Source of the DNA: Thiocapsa sp.
GTDB lineage: Bacteria; Pseudomonadota; Gammaproteobacteria; Chromatiales; Chromatiaceae
Reading direction: 5' to 3'
Assembly (NCBI RefSeq): GCF_022340925.1
Contig: NZ_JAJDNA010000080.1
Span: 1-58,418 of the forward strand
Length of the DNA stretch: 58,418 nucleotides
Within the stretch, counting starts at the first letter, position 1. Each line of letters starts with the position of its first letter. A model generated the notes under the pieces. The model was not told where the DNA came from and did no database searches. It was given only the letters and a program-made list of their open reading frames with translations. This document shows, one piece after another, positions 27,097 to 34,499 of this stretch. A program made the position numbers and the translations under genes.

Positions 27097-28488
27097 TCAG
27101 TGTGGGCGCGGGTCAGCCCGTTCGTTCTCCGGCCACTGCTTGAGCTTGGATCGATAGGGATGGATCTCGCCGCGCTCCTGGCCGAGCAGCAGGTTGGCCA
27201 GGTCAAAGAGCGCGGCGCGGGTGCCGCGGTAGCCGATCCAGGTGCGTCGATAGCCCCCGACCCGGTCGTACTGGGGGAAGCCGGCGCGCAACAGCGGGAT
27301 GCTGAGGCGCTCGGCGCTCGGGACCGCATGCGAGTTGGCGATCAGGACCTCGGCGTCGCCCGCGCGGGCGGACAGCTCCAGGTCTTCCAGGTCGCCGATC
27401 TTGACCTGGCGGGCGGCGACGTTCTGCAGGGCCGGGGTATTGGCCGGGGAGACGGCCGCGACCACCTCCGCCCCGACCCCCTCCAGCATTTGGCTGAACC
27501 CGACCAACAGGTCGGGCTCCGCGGCGAGCGCGACGCGGGACATGCCCAGCATGAAGTGGCAGTCGAGCATGGCGTCCTGGAGCTGGGCGCGTTGGCGCTC
27601 GATCCTGGCCGGAACCGGCCGCCCCGCCACCCGCGCGAGGGTCGTCACCAGCGCGTCGACCGCGGCGAGCCCCATCAGATGGGGGAAGCGATGGTCGGGT
27701 ACCCCGGTGCGCGCCGCCAGGGCGTCGGCGGCCGTATCCATCGAGGCGCCGATCGCCAGGGTCGCCGCGGCATCGCCCAGGGTGGCGAGGTCGCCGACAC
27801 GGGTGCCGCCGACGGTCAGGGGGCTGTAGTCGGTCTCTGGCAGATGGCCGTCGAGCGAGTCGGACAGGTCCGGCACGACCACGGGGGACAGGCCGAAGGC
27901 CTCGATCAGGTCCTTGAGGTCCTCCAGGTCGCCCGGGGTCAGGTGCGCACCGGCCAGGACGTTCACCTGACGGGCGCGGCGCCCCGGCTGGGTGCCGGAT
28001 TCGGTGCGGGTGGGGACGAGGGTCTCGATGATGGCGCGGGTCGCGTGGGCGTAGCCGGATTCCATGCAGCCGGCGAAGTCGGGCGTCGAGACCGGCACCA
28101 CCGCGGTGCCCGCGAATCGCGGCCAGGCCTGACGGAAGGCCCCGACGGCCATCTCCACGTCTGCGCCCTGCGTCTCGACCAGGCCGGTGGTGGGCACGCC
28201 GATGAGGTCCGGGGCGCTCTTCTCGCAGAGTGTCCTGAGGCCCTCGACGACCAGATCCTGGCTGCCCATGATGGCGCTGACCTGATCGATCGCTGTGGTC
28301 TGCAGCGGGATCGGCTCGCGAAAGTGCCGCACGAAGAAGATCTTGCCGAAGGCGGTGCAGCCCTGCGAGCCGTGCAGCATCGGGATGGCCCGGTGGAAGC
28401 CGAGGAAGGCGAGCGCCGCGCCGACGGTCGAGCTGGCCTTGAGCGGGCTGACCGACAGGGCCTTGTTGCGCTTGAGGATCTCAGGCAT
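27097..28488 (-). CDS. nifN: Nitrogenase FeMo-cofactor scaffold subunit NifN
   Basis: NifN is the beta-like subunit of the NifEN scaffold on which the FeMo-co precursor matures before transfer to NifDK. It has 463 aa with the nitrogenase component-1 fold. The conserved start [20 protein letters not shown] is followed by [20 protein letters not shown], with the cluster-ligand Cys in GSQGC. ATG 28488 (MPEILKRNK) is chosen because GGGGAGCC lies upstream and it overlaps the nifE stop by 8 bp, giving translational coupling. The frame starting at 28509 adds seven unlikely residues. Confidence 0.95.
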   Translation of the reverse strand: MPEILKRNKALSVSPLKASSTVGAALAFLGFHRAIPMLHGSQGCTAFGKIFFVRHFREPIPLQTTAIDQVSAIMGSQDLVVEGLRTLCEKSAPDLIGVPTTGLVETQGADVEMAVGAFRQAWPRFAGTAVVPVSTPDFAGCMESGYAHATRAIIETLVPTRTESGTQPGRRARQVNVLAGAHLTPGDLEDLKDLIEAFGLSPVVVPDLSDSLDGHLPETDYSPLTVGGTRVGDLATLGDAAATLAIGASMDTAADALAARTGVPDHRFPHLMGLAAVDALVTTLARVAGRPVPARIERQRAQLQDAMLDCHFMLGMSRVALAAEPDLLVGFSQMLEGVGAEVVAAVSPANTPALQNVAARQVKIGDLEDLELSARAGDAEVLIANSHAVPSAERLSIPLLRAGFPQYDRVGGYRRTWIGYRGTRAALFDLANLLLGQERGEIHPYRSKLKQWPENERADPRPH

Positions 28489-29965
28489 GGCCCGGCTCCC
28501 CGACGGCATGAGCCGGTGCTGAGCCGGTCTCGGGTACGGCGAGCGCGAGGGGTGCGAGGGGCGAGCGGGTCGGCTCGTCGGCCGCTTCCGGGCCCGCCCA
28601 AGGCGGCGGTCGCCGCACCGCGTCCCAGATCGGACTCTCCACGGTCAGGCAGAGCTGCCGGGCGAGCTCGAGCATACCGGTGTAGCCGGCATAGCCGAAT
28701 TCACGCTCCTGATTGATGTCCAGGAAGGGGATACGCGCCTTGAGCGCCGTGTACATGTTGCGTCCGCCGGCGATCAGGATGTCGACCTCGTTCTCTCGCA
28801 CCAGGTCGATCAGGCGGCGTGGATTGCCATCCTCGATCATCACCGCGTCCTGGCCCATCAGCTCGCGGATGCGTGCCTTGTCGTCCTCGGTGGACTTGCG
28901 GGTCCCGGTCGCAACGACGCCCATGCCGAGGTCCTGAAGGGCCGAGATGATCGACCAGGACTTGACCCCGCCGGTGTAGAGCAGGACCTTGCGGCCCGTG
29001 AGACGCGCCCGGTAGGGCTCGAGGGCGGCCTGGGCCTTCGCCTCTTCGCGGGACACGAGGTCCTCGGTGCGTCGGGTGAGGTCCGGATCACCGATCAGCC
29101 GCGCGAAGTCGCGCAGGGCCTGCGACACATCTTGGATCCCATAGAAGCTCCCTTCGAACCAGGGCGTCCCGTAGGCCTCGTTGAGCTTGCGCGCGACGTT
29201 GATCATGGCCTTGGAGCAGACCATCATGTTGACCTCCGCACGGTGCATGGTCTGCACCTCGCGGAAGCGTGCATCGCCCGACAGGCTGCAGAGGACCCGC
29301 AGACCCAGCTCATCCAGCAGCGGGAGGACGTGCCAGAGCTCGCCCGCGATGTTGTACTCGGCGATCAGGTTGACGTCATGGATCCTGAAGCCCGGGCGCT
29401 CGATCCCCGGTGGGACGGGATCCGGCTCGCGGGTGCCGCAGACCTGCCCGACCATGGTCTCGCCAGCGATTCGGTTGCCGAGGTTCTTGGTGCCGTAGAA
29501 GCCCGCCGAGTCCACCGCCACGACGGGTGTGCCCCAGCGCCGCTGGGCCTCGCGGCAGACCGCGCCGACGTCGTCACCGGTGAGGGCCGGCACACAGGTG
29601 TTGTAGACGAAGACCGCGGCCGGCCGATAGCTGTCGATCGCCTGCTTGATTCCGTGGAACAGCCGCTTCTCGCTGCGGCCCATGATGATGTCCTGCTCGG
29701 TCAGATCGGTCGTCATCCCGATCTTGAACAGGCCCGGACCGCTCGACCGCGTCCCCCGGTTATCCCAAGAGTTTCCCGCGCACGCGATGGACCCGTGCAC
29801 GATGTGCGCGACATCCGCGATCGGCAGGAGCGCGATCTGGGCCCCGTCGAACGAGCAGCCGCCCGCCGTCGCCCCCGGCTGGAGCTTGGCACAGCCCGAC
29901 TTGGCCTTGTGGTTGTGCGCGCAGGCCGGCTCGTCGAGCAACGCGGCGATCTCTTTCTGCTTCAT
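28481..29965 (-). CDS. nifE: Nitrogenase FeMo-cofactor scaffold subunit NifE
   Basis: NifE is the alpha-like subunit of the NifEN scaffold. The 494-aa protein shows the NifE N-terminus ([18 protein letters not shown]) and the Cys-containing segment [18 protein letters not shown]. The cluster motif [16 protein letters not shown] is near residues 56-71, followed by [23 protein letters not shown] 29965 has TCGGAG upstream and fits the family start better than 30001. It heads the operon nifE-nifN-nifX-rseC-like-nafX-DUF683-fdxB. A sigma-54 promoter and NifA site lie immediately upstream. nifHDK are not in the window. Confidence 0.96.
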   Translation of the reverse strand: MKQKEIAALLDEPACAHNHKAKSGCAKLQPGATAGGCSFDGAQIALLPIADVAHIVHGSIACAGNSWDNRGTRSSGPGLFKIGMTTDLTEQDIIMGRSEKRLFHGIKQAIDSYRPAAVFVYNTCVPALTGDDVGAVCREAQRRWGTPVVAVDSAGFYGTKNLGNRIAGETMVGQVCGTREPDPVPPGIERPGFRIHDVNLIAEYNIAGELWHVLPLLDELGLRVLCSLSGDARFREVQTMHRAEVNMMVCSKAMINVARKLNEAYGTPWFEGSFYGIQDVSQALRDFARLIGDPDLTRRTEDLVSREEAKAQAALEPYRARLTGRKVLLYTGGVKSWSIISALQDLGMGVVATGTRKSTEDDKARIRELMGQDAVMIEDGNPRRLIDLVRENEVDILIAGGRNMYTALKARIPFLDINQEREFGYAGYTGMLELARQLCLTVESPIWDAVRRPPPWAGPEAADEPTRSPLAPLALAVPETGSAPAHAVGEPGHA

Positions 29966-30000
29966 GAAGACTCCGAAGGCGTTCGCGATGCAGTCCCCCA

Positions 30001-30016
30001 AGCAGACCCTATGCCA
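30001..30016 (-). promoter_or_regulatory. Sigma-54 (RpoN) -24/-12 promoter of nifE
   Basis: On the minus strand the sequence TGGCATAGGGTCTGCT matches TGGCAC-N5-TTGC. The invariant GG and GC doublets have the required spacing (second base of GG to G of GC is 11 nt). The predicted start site near 29990 leaves a ~25-nt leader before the nifE ATG at 29965. Together with the NifA site upstream this is a textbook nif promoter. Confidence 0.85.
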
Positions 30017-30056
30017 GTACCTATCTGTCTGTGTTTAAGAGGTTATGTCATCACCC

Positions 30057-30072
30057 TGTCGCCTTTCCCACA
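30057..30072 (-). promoter_or_regulatory. NifA upstream activator sequence (TGT-N10-ACA)
   Basis: The minus strand reads TGTGGGAAAGGCGACA, a perfect TGT-N10-ACA NifA-binding palindrome. Its centre lies about 75 bp upstream of the predicted nifE transcription start, on the usual side and within a workable distance for DNA looping to sigma-54 polymerase. Confidence 0.8.
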
Positions 30073-30110
30073 ACTCCAATGTCCGAAATCCCCGCACGCA
30101 TCGCCGCCGG

Positions 30111-30132
30111 CTCCGAGGCTCCAGCCTCGGAG
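30111..30132. repeat. Perfect 10-bp inverted repeat upstream of nifE
   Basis: CTCCGAGGCT and AGCCTCGGAG are separated by 2 bp. There is no T-tract. It resembles the short GC palindromes seen elsewhere in the window and may be a repeat unit rather than a regulator site. Confidence 0.6.
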
Positions 30133-30159
30133 TAAGCCCGGGCGCACCGCGTCCGCGCG

Positions 30160-30224
30160 ACACAATCGCGCCGGAGCGCGCAGGGAGCGAGCCCGCTGAC
30201 GCGCAATGCGCGGAGCGATTGTGT
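30160..30224. repeat. Long-arm inverted repeat after the IclR gene
   Basis: The arms ACACAATCGC (30160-30169) and GCGATTGTGT (30215-30224) are perfect reverse complements around a GC-rich 45-bp interior. The right arm touches the stop codon of the IclR gene (30226-30228). It could form a terminator-like structure for the leftward IclR transcript, insulating nifE, but it lacks a T-tract. Confidence 0.6.
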
Positions 30225-30225
30225 T

Positions 30226-31014
30226 CTACCGGTGACGGGTTGGCGGCTGGTGGCCGAGCTGGGCGGAGATTTCGTCGGCCGCGGCCATCAGGTCGGCGGC
30301 CCACTCCAGCCGGCGCCGTTCGATGGGGGCGGAGACGGAGAGGCCTGCGCTGACATTGCCGGTGCTGTCGTAGAGCAGGACGCCGATGCAGCCCACATCG
30401 AGCTCGGCCTCCTCGTTGTCGAGCGCGTAGCCCTGCGCCAGCGCCTGGCTGCACTCGGCCAACAGACGGGGCAGGGTGGTGATGGTGTTGCGGGTATAGG
30501 CGGGCAGGTTGGTCCGTCCGGCATAGGCCCGGGTCGCCTCCTCACCGGCCGCGCCGAGCATCAGCTTGCCGACCGCGGTGACATGCAGGGGCGCGCGCGA
30601 GCCCACCAGCTGCTGCACGTGGATCATGCGGTTCGGTGTCGCCTTCTCGATGTAGACCACCGCGTCGCCCTCGCGAATCGTCAGGTTCACGGTCTCGCCC
30701 AGCCGGTCGCGCAACGCCTCCATCACCGGCCGAGCGATCGCGCGCACGTCCACGTTGGCGTGCAGCCGCACGCCCAGCTGGAGGAGTCGCAGGCCCAGAC
30801 GGTAACGCCCGGCCGGGTCCTTCTCGACGAAGCGGTTCTGGATCAGCGAGGCCAGGATGCGGTGGGCGGTCGAGGCATGCAGGCCGGTCTCCGCGGCCAG
30901 GATCTTGAGGCTGACGGACTCGGGATACCGGGCGATGGCGTCGAGCAGGGCGGCCGCCCGGTCGATCACCTGGATGTGAGCCTGCATATGAGCCGGTTCG
31001 GCTTGATCGGTCAT
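30226..31014 (-). CDS. IclR-family transcriptional regulator
   Basis: The 262-residue regulator has an N-terminal winged helix (QVIDRAAALLDAIARYPESV, then LAAETGLHASTAHRILASL, about residues 15-60). A C-terminal IclR ligand-binding domain follows: VNLTIREGDAVVYIEKATP, then RAPLHVTAVGKLML and YALDNEEAELDVGCIGVLLY with its conserved Cys. IclR proteins sense small carbon metabolites. ATG 31014 (MTDQAEP) is used; an in-frame ATG at 30987 is possible and neither has a strong ribosome-binding site. It is transcribed towards nifE but separated by an inverted repeat and the nif promoter, so it is probably a separate unit. The target is unknown. Confidence 0.9.
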   Translation of the reverse strand: MTDQAEPAHMQAHIQVIDRAAALLDAIARYPESVSLKILAAETGLHASTAHRILASLIQNRFVEKDPAGRYRLGLRLLQLGVRLHANVDVRAIARPVMEALRDRLGETVNLTIREGDAVVYIEKATPNRMIHVQQLVGSRAPLHVTAVGKLMLGAAGEEATRAYAGRTNLPAYTRNTITTLPRLLAECSQALAQGYALDNEEAELDVGCIGVLLYDSTGNVSAGLSVSAPIERRRLEWAADLMAAADEISAQLGHQPPTRHR

Positions 31015-31643
31015 GGTCGGCTCAATCCGGTCTGTCGCCCGCGAACGCCCCGGCCGCTCGGCGCGCGTGGCCGCGCTGCATGCCGATCGGCGGGATGGGC
31101 CGGCCATCGACGCGGTCCTTCACCGCATCGCCCGTGAGGCGGGCGATCAGCTTGTCGCCACCGTGTCGGTCACCGTCGCGGCTCCCCCGACGGGGCCGGA
31201 TGCCGATGGGCAGGGTCTTCCGAGTCATGGGATGGGTCTGAGCTGCTTGGGCGCGTCGCCGGATTGTAGACCCTGACTGATGCGCACGCGACAAGCCCGA
31301 TGGCCCGAGTCAGCCGGTCGCGCTCGGGTTCCCGGGCGAGGCTGATCGATGGGCCTCCTGGCATCACCAGCCCGGGTCTCGTGCGCCGGACTGGAAACGC
31401 TGCAGGATGCTGGACACAACCCTCTGCGTCTAGCATCATCGAGTCGGTGATCGAGCGTTGGGAGGGTTTCACGGATGACGACCAAATCCCTGCCGACTGG
31501 GCCCCGCAAGGGTGCCTCGCGACGAGTCACCCCTCGGCGGCCTCGCGCGTGCTTCGGCAGGGCGCATGCCGGCGGCCCCGTCGCTGCCCGAAGGCCTTCA
31601 CCGCTGCGAGCTTGCCCCTAACCGCAAATAGCCCGTCTCACCG
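31015..31643. other. Intergenic region, possible remnant of an AAA-ATPase-like gene
   Basis: About 630 bp without a convincing gene. On the minus strand from 31228 a short frame begins TRKTLPIGI, the typical start of AAA-ATPase-like (DUF1703-type) proteins. It then loses similarity, with only DKLIARL further on, so at most it is a decayed fragment. The rest holds no recognisable signal. Confidence 0.35.
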
Positions 31644-32009
31644 ATGAAATCCGATGCCCGGCAACGATTCGACTACAGCGCACTCAAGGCGCGCTGGGCC
31701 GAGCAGCAGAGCGCTTCCGAGCAGCTGGCCGCCCGTCTGCTGGCCGAACTGGAGCAAGACGGTGCGCCCGTGTTTCGACGCTACCACGCGACGCAAGCGA
31801 TCGCGTTCGGCTCATTGGTCGAAGGTCGGGCACACCCGTGCTCCGACATCGATTTGGTGGTGTTGGGAACTGCTCGGACCGATTATTGGGCATTACGCCG
31901 CGATTTGGAAGAGACCTTCGGGCGCCCGATCGACCTCCACACCGAGTCCGATGATGCCCGTTTTGTCGCCAAGGCGATTGACCGGGGCAGGGTGATCTAT
32001 GCCGCCTAA
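31644..32009 (+). CDS. Minimal nucleotidyltransferase (MNT-type), toxin-antitoxin partner
   Basis: A 121-residue nucleotidyltransferase-fold protein with the canonical GSx10DxD motif (G56-S57 to D68-x-D70: GSLVEGRAHPCSDIDLVV). In MNT/HepT systems this partner AMPylates and neutralises the HEPN RNase toxin. It overlaps the next gene by 11 bp (31999-32009), consistent with a coupled two-gene module. No strong ribosome-binding site is visible. The protein has an extra N-terminal helical region (about residues 1-45) before the catalytic motif. Confidence 0.85.
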   Translation: MKSDARQRFDYSALKARWAEQQSASEQLAARLLAELEQDGAPVFRRYHATQAIAFGSLVEGRAHPCSDIDLVVLGTARTDYWALRRDLEETFGRPIDLHTESDDARFVAKAIDRGRVIYAA

Positions 32010-32478
32010 CATCGCACTGCTGCGCGCCGACATCGAAGACGAGTTGGCCAAGCTCGAGCAGCTGGCGCAGGTCTTTGCCACTGCGCGTGAAAAACTGGAC
32101 TTGCCGCCTGCCGAGATTTCCGTGTACGACCGTGGGGCAATCGGGTATTTGCTGCACAATTTTTACAACGGCTGCGAGAACATGTTTCGGCGCATCGCGG
32201 CCTTTTTCGAGAATGACGTCGGCACCGACACCTGGCATGCCGACTTGCTGCGCCGCATGAAGCTCCGTGTCGAGGGGTACCGGCCGGCGGTCATCGATGA
32301 CGAGCTGTACCGCCTCTTGCAGGATTTTCGCGGCTTTCGCCATGTGTTCCGCAACGCCTACTCGTTCGAGCTCGATTGGGAGCGCGAGCGACTGGTTGCG
32401 CTGCGTTTCGAAACCACGCTCGGCCTGCTGCGGCAGCAGGTGAAGGCCTTTCTGGCGTCTTTGGATGCATTGGAGTAG
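31999..32478 (+). CDS. HepT-like HEPN-domain protein
   Basis: A 159-residue helical protein matching the HepT-like group paired with MNT proteins: IALLRADIEDELAKLEQLA at the start, YDRGAIGYLLHNFYNGCENM mid-protein and DFRGFRHVFRNAYSFELDW near residue 115. The RGFRHVFRNAY segment is the probable active-site equivalent of the HEPN Rx4-6H motif, although the R-to-H spacing here is shorter (RGFRH). As a toxin it would cleave RNA; with the adjacent nucleotidyltransferase it forms a type VII-like toxin-antitoxin pair. Whether it is still active is unknown. Confidence 0.78.
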   Translation: MPPNIALLRADIEDELAKLEQLAQVFATAREKLDLPPAEISVYDRGAIGYLLHNFYNGCENMFRRIAAFFENDVGTDTWHADLLRRMKLRVEGYRPAVIDDELYRLLQDFRGFRHVFRNAYSFELDWERERLVALRFETTLGLLRQQVKAFLASLDALE

Positions 32479-32652
32479 GGCACCTGCCCAAGGGCGGGTG
32501 ACCCCTCATATGCGGGCCGAGCCGCAACGGCTCATGCCGATCCGAGCCGCTCGTGGGTCCGTCGCGTTCGGCCAAGGATGTCCCGCGCCCCCGGCAGCGC
32601 CCCTCACGGTGTTGCGCCAACCGCGGGCGGACGTCGGCGCTCCTCGGGACCC

Positions 32653-33951
32653 TCACCCTGCGAACAGGAACCCGCACGCCGCCACGGCCGCGATCACCGC
32701 CACCAGATCGGCGGTGAGGGCCGCACCCAGGGTGTGGCGAATCCGCCGGACCCGCACGGCGCCGAAATAGACCGCCAGGACATAGAAGGTGGTCTCGGTC
32801 GAGCCTTGAAGCGTGGACACCAGAAGGCCGACATAGCTGTCCGGTCCGATCGCCGGGTCGTTGATGATGGAGGCCAGGATGCCATAGGCGCCGGAGCCCG
32901 AGAGCGGGCGCAGGAGCGCCATTGGCAGGGCCTCGGCCGGCAGTCCGAGGCGGCCCGTGAGGCCGCCGAGCAGGCCGACCATGACGTCCATCGCGCCGCT
33001 CGCGCGGAACATGCCGACCGCCACGAGGATCGCCACCAGGTAGGGGATGATCCGCAGGGCGACCTGGAAACCCTCTTGCGCGCCCTCGACGAACATCTCG
33101 TAGACCCGCACGCCGCGCAGCGCCCCGAAGAGGAGGAACCCCAGCATCAGGGAGGGGATGATCCAGGGCGAGACGCGCTCACCCCAGAGGATCGCGGCCG
33201 GGATCAGGGCGACGACCGCCCCCAGCGCCAGAATCGACACCCACACCGGGTAGGCCCCCGCGTCTGCCGTCAGATCGGTGCCTGCCGAGGCTTCCTGTTC
33301 GTCGGGCCGCTGCGGCGCAGCCGCGACCCGACCCGGCGGTCCGAGCGGTGCCAGGCGTTGATAGAGACGGGCGGCGAGGATCGCCGCCGCAGTGGCACAC
33401 AGGGTCGCGAACAGGGTGGTCGGCAGGATCGCGGCCGGATCGTCCGAGCCGGCTGCGGCACGCAGGGCGATCACGCCGGTCGGCAGCAAGGTGACGCCCG
33501 AGGTGTTGATGGCGAGAAACAGGGCCATCGCGTCGGTCGCCGTGCCCGGCCGGGGATTGAGCCTGTCCAGCTCCTGCATTGCGCGGATGCCGAAGGGTGT
33601 GGCCGCATTGCCCAGACCCAGCGAGTTGGCCGACAGGTTGAGGATCATCGCACCCATCGCAGGATGGTCCGGGGGGACCTCGGGGAACAGGCGGGTCATC
33701 AGCGGACGGATCAGGCGCGCGATGACGGTGAGCAGGCCGCCTGCCTCCGCGACCTTCATCAGACCGAGAAACAGCGTCATGGCGCCGACCAGGCCGAGCG
33801 CCAGCTCCACCGCGCCGCTCGCCGCCCCCAGCATCTCGCTCGACAGCACTGCCATCGCGGTCGGCTCGTCCCCGACCGGTGGCGCGCTCAGCTCGCGCCA
33901 GGCCGTGGTGAGGAAGGCGATCAGGACGATCCCGAAAAAGATGGCGTTCAT
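32653..33951 (-). CDS. Fused SpmA-SpmB (nucleoside-recognition/Gate domain) membrane protein
   Basis: A 432-residue inner-membrane protein in which the two spore-maturation proteins SpmA and SpmB of Bacillus are joined. The N-half carries ILNLSANSLGLGNAATPFG and AMALFLAINTSGVTLLPTG (SpmA, about residues 103-160). The C-half carries YEMFVEGAQEGFQVALRIIP and PLSGSGAYGILASIINDP (SpmB, about 285-375). Both halves are Gate domains with several helices. Non-sporulating proteobacteria carry this fusion; its substrate and role are unknown. It is monocistronic and divergent from the phosphoketolase-like operon across 548 bp. Confidence 0.88.
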   Translation of the reverse strand: MNAIFFGIVLIAFLTTAWRELSAPPVGDEPTAMAVLSSEMLGAASGAVELALGLVGAMTLFLGLMKVAEAGGLLTVIARLIRPLMTRLFPEVPPDHPAMGAMILNLSANSLGLGNAATPFGIRAMQELDRLNPRPGTATDAMALFLAINTSGVTLLPTGVIALRAAAGSDDPAAILPTTLFATLCATAAAILAARLYQRLAPLGPPGRVAAAPQRPDEQEASAGTDLTADAGAYPVWVSILALGAVVALIPAAILWGERVSPWIIPSLMLGFLLFGALRGVRVYEMFVEGAQEGFQVALRIIPYLVAILVAVGMFRASGAMDVMVGLLGGLTGRLGLPAEALPMALLRPLSGSGAYGILASIINDPAIGPDSYVGLLVSTLQGSTETTFYVLAVYFGAVRVRRIRHTLGAALTADLVAVIAAVAACGFLFAG

Positions 33952-34499
33952 CTAGACCGGCTCCAGGATGCTCTGCATAGCGCTTATTCGCGATCGACCT
34001 CGTACGATCTTGCGGCCACCGCGGAAGCTGCGGCTGCAATGGTACCTCGCAGCCGGTGCCGTGCAGCTCGGTCCGAACCAATCGGCGCCTCCCGCGCAAC
34101 GCGCAGGTGCCGCCGTGCTCGGTCGCCTCAACGACCGCATCGGAAGGAGCAGCGACAACGCGTCTTGCTGTGTCGTGCCGATTGTTGGCCGGCGCGGCCA
34201 ATCAATCGGCGTCGCCTCAAGTGTCGCAACGGACGACGCGTCCGTCATCCGATCGGGATGCAAGGTCATGGGACGTCGAGGACCCCGGATCGCGAAATCC
34301 AATATCGCCGTCGCGATGCCGAAAACCGGCCGGGAAGCGTCTGAATTGGAGCGCGCTCGAGCGCGGGGAGGAAAATATTACGTATGGCGAAATAGGTTCT
34401 CTATTGCGAAAATACCGGCTCGTGCCTATTCTCGCCCCAACGCCGGACCCCCGGCCCACGGTCGACGACACCGTCGGCGAGAGCAGAGGAGAGAGCCCC
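33952..34499. other. Divergent intergenic region with an AT-rich promoter-like island
   Basis: 548 bp lie between the SpmAB-like gene and the phosphoketolase-like operon. A rightward frame is open from 34056, but its upstream part looks non-coding and GAGGAGAG marks the real start at 34500. Around 34370-34430 the sequence turns AT-rich and contains an inverted repeat annotated separately. Confidence 0.6.
34387..34409. promoter_or_regulatory. Operator-like inverted repeat upstream of the phosphoketolase-like operon
   Basis: The left arm GCGAAATAG and right arm CTATTGCGA (7 of 9 positions symmetric) surround a 5-bp centre (GTTCT). It sits in an AT-rich island about 90 bp before the start codon at 34500, the right place for an operator or for -35/-10 overlap. 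The binding protein is not identifiable; the nearby IclR regulator is a candidate only by position. Confidence 0.45.

Noticed and set aside
31228..31237. Functional AAA-ATPase (DUF1703-like) gene starting TRKTLPIGI
   Set aside because: Only the first ten residues match; the remainder has no P-loop and ends within about 70 codons.
34056..34499. Extended N-terminus of the phosphoketolase-like protein from 34056
   Set aside because: The upstream codons are Arg/Ser-rich and non-family-like, and a strong GAGGAGAG ribosome-binding site marks ATG 34500.
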